Source: Sphingopyxis alaskensis RB2256
GTDB taxonomy: Bacteria > Pseudomonadota > Alphaproteobacteria > Sphingomonadales > Sphingomonadaceae
DNA length: 64,000 nt
Direction of reading: 5' to 3'
NCBI RefSeq assembly: GCF_000013985.1
Contig: NC_008048.1
Span: 3,281,171-3,345,170, forward strand
Positions 25,904-33,477 of this stretch are shown piece after piece; position 1 is the stretch's first letter, and the number at the start of each line of letters is the position of its first letter. The notes beneath the pieces were generated by a model that worked only from the letters and a program-made list of their open reading frames with translations, was not told the origin of the DNA and searched no databases. Position numbers and translations under genes: made by a program.

Positions 25904-27058
25904 CTAAAGCTTCCGCCCGATCAGTTCCTTCATGATCTCGTTCGTGCCGCCGAAGATGCGCGTCACGCGCGCCGCGCGCCAGGCGCGGGCGATCGGATAT
26001 TCGTTCATATAACCCGCGCCGCCGAACAGCTGGAGGCATTTGTCCATCACCTCCCATTGCAGTTCGGTGTGCCACAGCTTCGCCGCGGCGCCCTCTTCGG
26101 GGGTGAGTTCCTTCTTCAGGTGCCGCGCGAGCGCCCAGTCGAGATGCGCCCAGCCGACCTGCAATTTCGCCTTCAGATCAGCGAGCACGAAGCGGCTGTT
26201 CTGGAAATCGAGGATCGGCTTGCCGAACGCCTTGCGCTCGCGCGTATATTCGACCGTGTCGTCGAAGGCGCGCTGCGCCGAGGCCTGCGCGCTGATCGCG
26301 ATCGAGAGGCGTTCCTGCGGAAGCTCGCTCATCAGATAGATGAAACCCTGCCCCTCTTCGCCGAGGCAATTGGTGATCGGCACGCGCACATCGTTGAAGA
26401 ACAGCTCGGACGTATCGGCCTCGTCCTGTCCGATCTTGTCGAGGTTGCGGCCGCGCTCGAACCCATCGCGGTCGGCTTCGACGAGCACGATCGACACGCC
26501 CTTCCACGCGGGCCGGGCGTCGGGATCGGTCTTGACGCAGACGAGGATCAGGTCGGCGTTCTGGCCGTTGGTGATATAGGTTTTCGACCCGTTGATGACA
26601 TAATGGTTGCCATCCTTTTTCGCGGTCGTGCGCATCCCCTGCAGGTCGCTGCCGGTGCCCGGTTCGGTCATCGCGATCGCGGTGATCACCTCGCCCGACA
26701 CCATTTTGGGCAGCCAGTGCTTCTTCTGCTCCTCGCTGCCATAGCGGACGATATAGTTGGTCACGATGTCCGACTGGAGCGAAAAGCCCGTCGTCACGCG
26801 GCCATAATAGGCGCTTTCCTCGTCGACGATCGCGTTGTAGCCGAAGTCGAGGCCCAGCCCGCCATATTCCTCGGGCACCGTCGGACAGAGCAGGCCCAGC
26901 TCGCCGGCCTTGGGCCACAGGCTCTTGGGCACGATGCCGTCCTCGGCCCATTGCGCCTGGTTGGGCGCGACTTCCTTTTCGAGGAACTGGCGGACCGTCG
27001 AACGGAAGGCCTCATGATCGTCGGTATAGGCGGTGCGCGAGAGGCTATCGAGCGACAT
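25904..27058 (-). CDS. Acyl-CoA dehydrogenase
   Basis: This 384-aa FAD enzyme performs the alpha,beta-dehydrogenation of acyl-CoA. Seen: the N-terminal helical domain, the FAD-binding AIAMTEPGTGSDLQGMRTTA, the middle beta-domain (NGSKTYITNGQNADL), and the C-terminal helices with RVTRIFGGTNEIMKELIGR. Start ATG 27058 has AAAGGA at 5 nt. First gene of the operon ACAD-thiolase-SDR-thioesterase. The chain-length class cannot be assigned. A LiuR-like operator stands 73-92 nt upstream. Confidence 0.95.
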   Translation of the reverse strand: MSLDSLSRTAYTDDHEAFRSTVRQFLEKEVAPNQAQWAEDGIVPKSLWPKAGELGLLCPTVPEEYGGLGLDFGYNAIVDEESAYYGRVTTGFSLQSDIVTNYIVRYGSEEQKKHWLPKMVSGEVITAIAMTEPGTGSDLQGMRTTAKKDGNHYVINGSKTYITNGQNADLILVCVKTDPDARPAWKGVSIVLVEADRDGFERGRNLDKIGQDEADTSELFFNDVRVPITNCLGEEGQGFIYLMSELPQERLSIAISAQASAQRAFDDTVEYTRERKAFGKPILDFQNSRFVLADLKAKLQVGWAHLDWALARHLKKELTPEEGAAAKLWHTELQWEVMDKCLQLFGGAGYMNEYPIARAWRAARVTRIFGGTNEIMKELIGRKL

Positions 27059-27130
27059 CTGGTTCCTTTCCCTTGGGCGCGGCCGAACGAAGCCGGGGAG
27101 TCGGCCGCATCTTTGATCGTCAAGAGACCT

Positions 27131-27150
27131 TACGTTTACGTCCACGTCAA
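27131..27150 (-). promoter_or_regulatory. Candidate LiuR/MerR-type operator of the acyl-CoA degradation operon
   Basis: Read on the minus strand, the site is TTGACGTGGACGTAAACGTA, 73-92 nt before the acyl-CoA dehydrogenase start. It contains ACGT three times at near-regular spacing, close to the ACGT-repeat operators described for the MerR-family regulator LiuR of branched-chain and fatty-acid catabolism in proteobacteria. No regulator gene is adjacent. Confidence 0.5.
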
Positions 27151-27277
27151 GTAAAAATGCCGCTACGGCATGAAAGTTTCAGCGTCGCCGTCCCTATTAT
27201 GGAGCGGAGCGGGACACGGCGCTGGTCGGACAGCGTTGTAACGCCAAGGAACCAAGCTCCACTCTCCATACTTCGTC

Positions 27278-27346
27278 ATCCCGGCGAAGGCCGGGATCTC
27301 GCCGGTGCGTCATGTCGAGAGGGTGAGGTCCCGGCCTTCGCCGGGA
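27278..27346. repeat. Paired-hairpin repeat in the 400-nt acyl-CoA dehydrogenase/lactonase gap
   Basis: The gap 27059-27458 contains no gene, the operator at 27131-27150, and this repeat: left arm ATCCCGGC-GAAG-GCCGGGAT (27278-27297) and right arm TCCCGGC-CTTC-GCCGGGA (27329-27346). It lies between divergent genes rather than converging ones, so it does not act only as a terminator. Confidence 0.85.
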
Positions 27347-27458
27347 TGACGGCCTCTATAAGAGACGTTCCGCGCCCTGCCGAAGACCCATGTTCTCAGC
27401 GCGCTGAATAGCTTTGCAACCGCTGGGCACCCTCGCCCTCCCGCGCTAAGACTCGGCC

Positions 27459-28328
27459 ATGGTCCAACTGCTCCTCGACGCCCGCGCATTGCTCGGCGAA
27501 TCGCCCTTCTGGCACGCAGCCGAAGCGCGCCTCTACTGGGTCGATATCGAGGGTTGCAAAATCCACCGCACCGATCCGGCGACGGGGACCGACGCGGTGA
27601 TGGAACTCGCCGAACAGGTCGGCTGCATCGCGCCGCGCGCGAACGGCGGCCTCGTCGCCGCGCTCGAAAATGGCTGCGCGCTCATCGACGACTGGGGCGC
27701 CGCGCCGCGGCCCTTCGGCCCCCCGGTGCTGGCCGACAAGCCGCGCCAGCGCTTCAACGACGGCCGCGTCGATGCGGCAGGGCGGCTGTGGGTCGGCAGC
27801 CTGACCAGCGACAAGCCGAAACGCGACGCGGCGCTGTACCGGCTCGATCCCGATGGCACCCTCACCGAAATCTTCGGCGGATTGATGACGAGCAACGGCG
27901 CGGCGTTCAGCCCCGACGGGCGCATCTTCTATCATGCCGACACGCCGACGCACTCTATCCACGCCTATGACGTCGATCCGGCGACCGGCGCGCTGGGCGG
28001 CAAGCGGCTGTTCCATCGCTTTGCCGAGGGCGAGGGCCGCCCCGACGGCGCCGCGGTCGATGCCGAGGGCTGCTATTGGTCGGCGCTGTGGGACGGCTGG
28101 CGCGTCGTGCGCCTGTCGCCGGCGGGCGAATTGCTGCACACGGTCGACCTGCCGGTGCAGCGCCCGACGATGATCGCCTTTGGCGGCGCCGACCTCAAAA
28201 CCGCCTTCGTCACCAGCGCGGGCAAGAATCTGACCGATGCGGAGCGTGCGGGGCAGCCGCACGCGGGGGGCGTCTTTATGTTCGACGTAGAGGTGCCGGG
28301 GCTCGCGCAGGAAATGTTCGCGGGGTAA
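27459..28328 (+). CDS. SMP-30/gluconolactonase/LRE family protein
   Basis: This 289-aa six-bladed beta-propeller has the family motifs: LGESPFWHAAEARLYWVDIEG (metal Glu in GESP), RFNDGRVDAAGRLWVGSL (metal Asn in the FNDG turn), TSNGAAFSPDG, and EGRPDGAAVDAEGCYWSALW with the catalytic Asp. Members hydrolyse aldonolactones. In pathways of this type the enzyme opens a sugar lactone, but no sugar catabolic genes flank it, so the substrate is open. Start ATG 27459. Confidence 0.92.
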   Translation: MVQLLLDARALLGESPFWHAAEARLYWVDIEGCKIHRTDPATGTDAVMELAEQVGCIAPRANGGLVAALENGCALIDDWGAAPRPFGPPVLADKPRQRFNDGRVDAAGRLWVGSLTSDKPKRDAALYRLDPDGTLTEIFGGLMTSNGAAFSPDGRIFYHADTPTHSIHAYDVDPATGALGGKRLFHRFAEGEGRPDGAAVDAEGCYWSALWDGWRVVRLSPAGELLHTVDLPVQRPTMIAFGGADLKTAFVTSAGKNLTDAERAGQPHAGGVFMFDVEVPGLAQEMFAG

Positions 28329-28331
28329 ATA

Positions 28332-28474
28332 TCCTCCCCATCGACTTGCGATGGGGAGGGGGACCGCCGCGAAGCGGTGGTGGAGGGGTCGCGAGCGTCA
28401 GCGAGCGCTGCGCGCTCGACCCCTCGGTGAGCCCTGCGGTCTGCCACCTCGCCATCGCAAGTCGATGGGGAGGG
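28332..28474. repeat. Long inverted-repeat element (CCATCGACTTGCGATGG type)
   Basis: A perfect 19-bp inverted repeat bounds it (28336-28354 with 28452-28470). The interior holds smaller palindromes, for example CCGCCGCGAAGCGGTGG and a hairpin around the GAGCGCTGCGCGCTC stretch. It is a different family from the GAAR hairpins. A second, right-truncated copy is at 30884-30958. It fills most of the 254-nt gap before dcp. Confidence 0.85.
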
Positions 28475-28582
28475 CTGGAGAATCGCGCGGCAACCCGAAA
28501 CTTGCGCATCGCTGTCATATCTGGTTAATCCACCGCCCGACATGGTTTCGTCCGAAACCTTTTCCACCGGGAGAATCCGAAT

Positions 28583-30769
28583 ATGCCGCAGAGCGCGCCC
28601 CGCCTTGCCCGCAAGCTGTCGATCATGCTTGCATCCACCGCGATGATCATGGGTTATGGCCCGATGAGCACCGCCATCGCCGCCGAACCCGCCGCCGCCA
28701 AAACCGTCCCCGCAGGACAGAACCCGCTGCTGCAACCCTGGACCGGCCCCTATCAGGGGGTGCCGCCGTGGGACAAGCTCGACCCCGAACTTTTCCCCGA
28801 CGCCTTTCAGAAGGCGATGGCCGAGGTGAAGGCCGAAGTGCAGGCGGTGATCGACAACCCCGCCGAACCGACGTTCGAAAACACCCACGTCCCGATGATG
28901 CTCGCGGGCGAGACGATGGAGCGCGTCTTTGCGATGTGGGGCGTGCAGACGTCGAACAAATCGAACGATCGCGTCGAGGAAATCGACGCCGAATGGAGCC
29001 CGAGGCTCACCACCTTCTACACCGAGCTGTTCCTCGATCCCAAACTCTTCGCGCGCTACAAGGCGGTGTACGACAAGCGCCACACGAGCGGGCTCGACGC
29101 GCAGCAGATCCGCATCGTCGAGCGCAGCCATGACGAAATGGTGCGCGACGGCGCGAACCTGTCCCCGGCGGACAAGGAAAAGCTGGTCGCGATGAACGCG
29201 AAGCTCGAAGGCCTCTTCTCGGCTTTCTCCTCAAAGCTGCTCGGCGATGAAAAGCTCTACACCTTCGTCACCGACAAGGCCGAGCTCGACGGGCTCGACC
29301 CGGCTTTCGTCGCGTCGCTTGCCGCCGCGGCGGAGGCCAACGGCCATGCCGGTCACTGGGCGATCAAGAATACGCGCTCGTCGGCGCAACCGGTGCTGCA
29401 GAATGCGACCAACCGCAAATTGCGCGAAAAGGTCTGGCGCGCCTTCGTCGGCCGCGGCGACAATGGTGACGCCAACGACACCAATGCGACGATCGCCGAA
29501 ATCCTGAAGCTGCGCCAGCAGCGCGCCGAACTGCTCGGTTTCCCGACCCACGCGCATTACCGCATGGCCGACACGATGGCGAAGACGCCCGACAATGCGA
29601 TGGGTCTGATGATGAAGGTGTGGCCCGCCGCCGTCGCGCGCGTGAAGGAAGAGGTCGCCGACATGCAGGCGATCGCCGACGCCGAAGCCAGGGCGGGCAA
29701 GGGGCCGAAGATCACCATCGAGCCATGGGACTATCGCTATTATGCCGAAAAGGTCCGCAAGGCGAAATATGACCTCGATGAAAGCGAGGTGAAGCCCTAT
29801 CTTCAGCTCGACAAGCTGGTCGACGGCATGTTCTGGGCCGCGGGTCGGCTCTATGACCTCGGCTTCCGCGAGAATACGGGGCAGATTCCGGTTTTCGATC
29901 CCAAGGTGCGGACCTTCGAGGTTTATAACCTCAAGACGAACGAGAATGTCGGCGTCTTCTACCTCGACAATTTCGCGCGCGACGGAAAGCGGTCGGGCGC
30001 GTGGATGACGACCTATCGCAGCCAGCAGTCGCTCGGCGGCGAGCGCAACGTCCTTGCCTCGAACAACAATAATTTCACCGAAGGCGCACAGGGCGAACCG
30101 ACGCTCATCAGCATCGACGACGCCTCGACCTTGTTCCACGAGTTCGGCCACGGCATCCATTATCTGCTCCAGCAGGTCAAATATCCGGCGCTCGCCGGGG
30201 TGCCGCGCGATTTCGTCGAATATCCCAGCCAGGTGAACGAAAACTGGCTGATGACCCCCGAAGTGCTGTCGAAATATGCGACGCACTACCGGACGGGCGA
30301 GCCGATGCCGCAGGTGCTGGTCGACAAGATCCTCGCGAGCCAGAAGTTCAACCAGGGGTTCGAGACGGTCGAATATCTGGCGAGCGCGATCGTCGACATG
30401 AAGCTGCACGACCGCAAGACCCCGCCGACCGACGTCGACAGGTTCGAACGCGAGACGCTGGCCGAAATCGGAATGCCAAAGGAAATCGTCATGCGGCACC
30501 GCCTGCCGCAGTTCGGCCACCTGTTCAGCTCGGACGCCTATTCGGCGGGCTATTACTCCTACCTCTGGTCCGAAACGATGGACGCCGACACCTGGGCGGC
30601 TTTCACCGAAGCCGGCGGCCCGTGGGACCGCAGCGTTGCCGACAGGTTCCGCACCATTTTGCTCATGACCGGCAACGAGACCGACCGCGCCGAGGCCTAT
30701 CGCGCCTTCCGCGGCCGCGACCCCGACGTCAAGGCGCTGCTCGAAAAGCGCGGTTTCCCGACCGAATAA
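28583..30769 (+). CDS. dcp: Peptidyl-dipeptidase Dcp, M3 family, exported
   Basis: This 728-aa zinc metallopeptidase releases dipeptides from peptide C-termini. The M3 zinc motif is present as TLFHEFGHGIHYLLQQV (HExxH, about residue 518), followed by VEYPSQVNENWL with the third ligand region. A signal-peptide-like N-terminus (basic RLARKLS, hydrophobic IMLASTAMIMGY, Ala-rich TAIAAEPAAA) suggests periplasmic location. The full length matches the family. ATG 28583. A strong terminator follows. Confidence 0.95.
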   Translation: MPQSAPRLARKLSIMLASTAMIMGYGPMSTAIAAEPAAAKTVPAGQNPLLQPWTGPYQGVPPWDKLDPELFPDAFQKAMAEVKAEVQAVIDNPAEPTFENTHVPMMLAGETMERVFAMWGVQTSNKSNDRVEEIDAEWSPRLTTFYTELFLDPKLFARYKAVYDKRHTSGLDAQQIRIVERSHDEMVRDGANLSPADKEKLVAMNAKLEGLFSAFSSKLLGDEKLYTFVTDKAELDGLDPAFVASLAAAAEANGHAGHWAIKNTRSSAQPVLQNATNRKLREKVWRAFVGRGDNGDANDTNATIAEILKLRQQRAELLGFPTHAHYRMADTMAKTPDNAMGLMMKVWPAAVARVKEEVADMQAIADAEARAGKGPKITIEPWDYRYYAEKVRKAKYDLDESEVKPYLQLDKLVDGMFWAAGRLYDLGFRENTGQIPVFDPKVRTFEVYNLKTNENVGVFYLDNFARDGKRSGAWMTTYRSQQSLGGERNVLASNNNNFTEGAQGEPTLISIDDASTLFHEFGHGIHYLLQQVKYPALAGVPRDFVEYPSQVNENWLMTPEVLSKYATHYRTGEPMPQVLVDKILASQKFNQGFETVEYLASAIVDMKLHDRKTPPTDVDRFERETLAEIGMPKEIVMRHRLPQFGHLFSSDAYSAGYYSYLWSETMDADTWAAFTEAGGPWDRSVADRFRTILLMTGNETDRAEAYRAFRGRDPDVKALLEKRGFPTE

Positions 30770-30779
30770 AGGGCAAGGC

Positions 30780-30810
30780 AAAGGGGGTCGTTTCGGGCCC
30801 CCTTTGTTTG
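30780..30810 (+). terminator. Intrinsic terminator of dcp
   Basis: AAAGGGGG at 30780-30787 pairs with CCCCCTTT at 30798-30805 and is followed by GTTTG, 11 nt after the dcp stop. The remainder of the 273-nt gap 30770-31042 holds the truncated repeat at 30884-30958. Confidence 0.8.
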
Positions 30811-30883
30811 TGCGGGCGACGCCGGCCCACGGTTGCCTCGATCATCGGGATGACCGCTTTCGACCGAAGGCGGATGTAAGATT

Positions 30884-30958
30884 CTCCCCATCGACTTGCG
30901 ATGGGGAGGGGGACCGCCGCGAAGCGGTGGTGGAGGGGCCGCGAGCGTCATCGCGCTC
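30884..30958. repeat. Truncated copy of the 28332 repeat
   Basis: This copy matches the left half of the element at 28332-28474 almost base for base, beginning with the CCCCATCGACTTGCGATGG arm, with small indels near its right end (the GCGAGCG stretch is shortened), and lacks the right inverted arm. It shows how this repeat decays. Confidence 0.8.
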
Positions 30959-31042
30959 TAACGTCCGCTTCCACCCCGAAACCGCCGCCTCGCAAACACG
31001 GACGCTGTCCAAACCGCCTGGTGACGCCGGGCCAAGACCCAT

Positions 31043-31660
31043 CTATTTGGCATATTTCCAGAACCGGCCCTTGCCTTCGGCGATCCAGGCCAGCGCCTCT
31101 TCGATACGTTTACTGCGCGTTGCATCGGTTTTCGCATCGCCGATCCAGCTATTATATTCTTTCCGGAACGAGGGCGATTTGGCGTCGAAAACGGCCTTGA
31201 CCGCGGGGTTGGCGTGCAGCGCTTCGGCGAAGGCCGGCGGAACCTCGACCATTTTCGGGCGCTCGGACTGGCGCGGCGCCGGCTTGATCCCGCGCTCGTT
31301 GAGCGCCATCGCTTCGGCGATCCACGCGGCCAGCTCGCCGTCGGGGGGCAGGTCGGCAAGGTTCGTGAGCTTGCCCATGAAGCGCCTGGCGGCGGGCAGC
31401 GCGGTGTTGGATTTCAGCCGCGCGTCGGCCATCAGCGAATCCCTGGCGAAGCTGAATGAACAATGCGTCGTATAGGCGGCAAAGATGCACAGATTCTCGC
31501 CCTTGTAGACGAAGTGCGGATAGCTCCACTTGATCTCCTCGCCCACTTCCGGGCAGGCCCTATGGACCAGCGCGCGCAGGTGAGCGAAGACCGGCTTCGC
31601 AAATTCGGGGAGTGTTTCGGCATAGGCATCGAACTTGCCCGCTTGTTTTGACGCAGCCAT
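31043..31660 (-). CDS. DUF1801/YdeI family protein
   Basis: This 205-aa cytosolic protein has an N-terminal DUF1801-like domain (FAHLRALVHRACPEVGEEIKWSYP with HFVYKGENLCIFAAY) and a C-terminal bacteriocin-protection-like YdeI part (PPAFAEALHANPAVKAVFDA then SFRKEYNSWIGDAKTDATRSKRIEEAL). Such fusion proteins are described as YdeI/OmpD-associated proteins of uncertain function, possibly linked to peptide resistance. ATG 31660; stop TAG. The VOC gene ends 36 nt upstream on the same strand. Confidence 0.85.
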   Translation of the reverse strand: MAASKQAGKFDAYAETLPEFAKPVFAHLRALVHRACPEVGEEIKWSYPHFVYKGENLCIFAAYTTHCSFSFARDSLMADARLKSNTALPAARRFMGKLTNLADLPPDGELAAWIAEAMALNERGIKPAPRQSERPKMVEVPPAFAEALHANPAVKAVFDAKSPSFRKEYNSWIGDAKTDATRSKRIEEALAWIAEGKGRFWKYAK

Positions 31661-31696
31661 CGGGTGGACCCTATCATTCGCTTGGGTGAACCGGCC

Positions 31697-32104
31697 TCAT
31701 TCGGCCGACACGGCTTCCATATCCATGAACATCGCTTCCCACACATGACCGTCGGGGTCGGCGAGGTTGCGGTTGTACATAAAACCCAGATCCTGCACCG
31801 GGTTGATGTCGGCGGTGCCGCCATGCGCGGCCGCCGCCGCATTCATCGCGTCGACCGCGTCGCGGCTGTCGCACGACAGGGCGAGCAGAACCTCGCTCAT
31901 GGTCGCGGGCGGGATCGGGCGATCGGTAAAACCCTGCCACTTGGCGTGCGTCAGCAGCATGACGTGAATCGTCTCCGACACCACCATGCATGCGCTGCCT
32001 TCGTCGCTGAACTGCGGATTGTTGGCAAAGCCCAGCGCTTCGTAAAAGGCCTGCGACTTTGCAAGGTCGCTGACCGGCAGGTTTATGAAAATCATTCTCG
32101 TCAT
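31697..32104 (-). CDS. VOC family (glyoxalase-like) protein
   Basis: This 135-aa vicinal-oxygen-chelate protein has the N-terminal INLPVSDLAKSQAFYEALGF and the C-terminal DPDGHVWEAMFMD with a metal-binding Glu/His context. It belongs to the VOC lactoylglutathione lyase-like set annotated from sequence only; substrate unknown. It is 36 nt before the DUF1801/YdeI gene, so the two may be one transcript. Confidence 0.88.
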   Translation of the reverse strand: MTRMIFINLPVSDLAKSQAFYEALGFANNPQFSDEGSACMVVSETIHVMLLTHAKWQGFTDRPIPPATMSEVLLALSCDSRDAVDAMNAAAAAHGGTADINPVQDLGFMYNRNLADPDGHVWEAMFMDMEAVSAE

Positions 32105-32212
32105 CGGTCTTGTCCTTTGTCTCGGGCCGCCGTGACCGTCACGGTGATCGTCCGGACAGGATGATTAGGCGGGCATGGCGCACGGCGAATTGACCTTTGG
32201 TAAGAAATGCGA

Positions 32213-32812
32213 TCAGGGATTGCCGAGGCGGCCAAAGGCGATCTTGCGGCGCAACCGGCTCAGGCTTTCGGGTGTGATGCCCAGCCAGGCGGCGATGTGA
32301 TGCTGCTTCAACCTTTTGTGCAAATCGGGTTCGCGGCGGATGAAATCGCGATAGCGTTGCAGCGCATCGTCATGCCGAAAGGCAATCTCCATCGGCTCCT
32401 TCTCGATGATCCAGTGCCGTTCGAGATAGGCGATGTAAAAGGCGGCGATGTCGGGATGCGCGGCGACGAGTGCCTTGAACGCCGCATAATCATATTCGAG
32501 CAGCAGGCTGTCCTCGACCGCGGTGATCGTGAACTGGCTGGGCTCGCGCAGCATGGTCGCGCTGACCGACGCGGCGATGCGGTTTTCGGGAAAGAAATAT
32601 TTGATGATCAGGTCACCTTCGGCGCCGACATAATGCTGGCAGAGCAGGCCGTGGACGACAAAGGCATAATGGGTCGGCACGTCGCCCGCCCGGATGACGA
32701 CCTCATCCTTCGCATAATGCCGCGGGCGCAGCAACGCCGCCCAGGCGCGTTCGGCCGCTTCCGACAATGGGGCATAGCTGCGGATCTTGGCGAAGAAAGC
32801 CGTCGTCGTCAT
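32213..32812 (-). CDS. Crp/Fnr family transcriptional regulator
   Basis: This 199-aa protein has a cyclic-nucleotide-binding-like beta-barrel (YAKDEVVIRAGDVPTHYAFVVHGLL, residues about 33-57) and a short C-terminal region HIAAWLGITPESLSRLRRKI resembling the Crp recognition helix. The arginine and serine that bind cAMP in true Crp are not obvious, so it probably responds to something else or nothing. ATG 32812. It is the downstream neighbour of the TetR gene, 23 nt apart. Confidence 0.88.
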   Translation of the reverse strand: MTTTAFFAKIRSYAPLSEAAERAWAALLRPRHYAKDEVVIRAGDVPTHYAFVVHGLLCQHYVGAEGDLIIKYFFPENRIAASVSATMLREPSQFTITAVEDSLLLEYDYAAFKALVAAHPDIAAFYIAYLERHWIIEKEPMEIAFRHDDALQRYRDFIRREPDLHKRLKQHHIAAWLGITPESLSRLRRKIAFGRLGNP

Positions 32813-32835
32813 GTCGCTCCCGCGCTGTCCTGACC

Positions 32836-33444
32836 CTAGCGATCCTGCCCCGGCGGCAGCAGCGCCGTCAATGCGCGCTCGATCATCTCGGCCGCCGCGG
32901 CGGCGCCGAAGCTGGTCGCGTCGAGCGAGAGTTCGAGCCACAGGCCGTCGACCATCGCCGTGAGCAGGATCGCCAGCCGCCCCGCGTCGGCCGCGCCGCA
33001 CGCGGCGAGCAGTTCGGCCAGCCGCGCGCGATAGCCGGCATAGCTTGCCGCGTGGATGTCGGCCATGCGCGCGTCGCTTCGCGCCAGCGCCCAGAAGGCG
33101 GTCCATGCGCCCAGCAGCTCGGGATCGGTCACCGGCGCGCGGAAGCTGGCGGTGAGGTAAGCCGACAGCCGCGCGCGCGGGTCGGTGCCCGCCGCCTCGA
33201 CCGCGGCGGCGAAAATCGCGTCCATCCGGTCGCTCGTTGCCTGATAGGTCGCGGCGACCAGATCGTCGATGCCGTCGAAATAATGGCGCAGCAGCCCCGG
33301 CGACACCCCCGCCTTTTTGCAGATGGCGCGAACATTGGTGCCCGCAAGGCCGCTTTCGGCCAGACACGCCGCGGTCGCCTCGATCAGGGCGGCGCGGCGG
33401 GCGCCGGCGCTTTCGCGCGTAAAGGCTTGGCGAGCGGCAGCCAT
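32836..33444 (-). CDS. TetR family transcriptional regulator (BetI-like)
   Basis: This 202-aa repressor has an N-terminal helix-turn-helix: RRAALIEATAACLAESGLAG, then TNVRAICKKAGVSPGLLRHYFDG. The C-terminal ligand domain resembles BetI-type regulators. ATG at 33444, with no Shine-Dalgarno before it; the 22-bp palindrome 33446-33467 begins one base upstream. It diverges from the Rieske oxygenase, and the palindrome lies across the shared promoter, so autoregulation and control of the oxygenase are very likely. Confidence 0.92.
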   Translation of the reverse strand: MAAARQAFTRESAGARRAALIEATAACLAESGLAGTNVRAICKKAGVSPGLLRHYFDGIDDLVAATYQATSDRMDAIFAAAVEAAGTDPRARLSAYLTASFRAPVTDPELLGAWTAFWALARSDARMADIHAASYAGYRARLAELLAACGAADAGRLAILLTAMVDGLWLELSLDATSFGAAAAAEMIERALTALLPPGQDR

Positions 33445-33445
33445 G

Positions 33446-33467
33446 TTGTTATACGAATGTATAACAA
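33446..33467. promoter_or_regulatory. TetR operator palindrome
   Basis: TTGTTATAC at 33446-33454 and GTATAACAA at 33459-33467 form a perfect 9-bp inverted repeat with a 4-nt spacer. The whole TetR-Rieske gap is 33 nt, so the operator occupies two thirds of it, begins at TetR's start codon and abuts the Rieske ribosome-binding site (AAGGA 33466-33470). It also contains TATAC/TATAAC hexamers that could be -10 elements. Confidence 0.85.
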
Positions 33468-33477
33468 GGATGGACCT

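Noticed and set aside
28332..28474. Insertion sequence upstream of dcp
   Set aside because: The element has inverted ends but is only about 140 nt with no transposase frame, so it is a non-autonomous repeat at most.
32213..32812. cAMP-dependent Crp
   Set aside because: The residues that contact cAMP are not visible in the expected phosphate-binding cassette, so only the Crp/Fnr superfamily call is kept.
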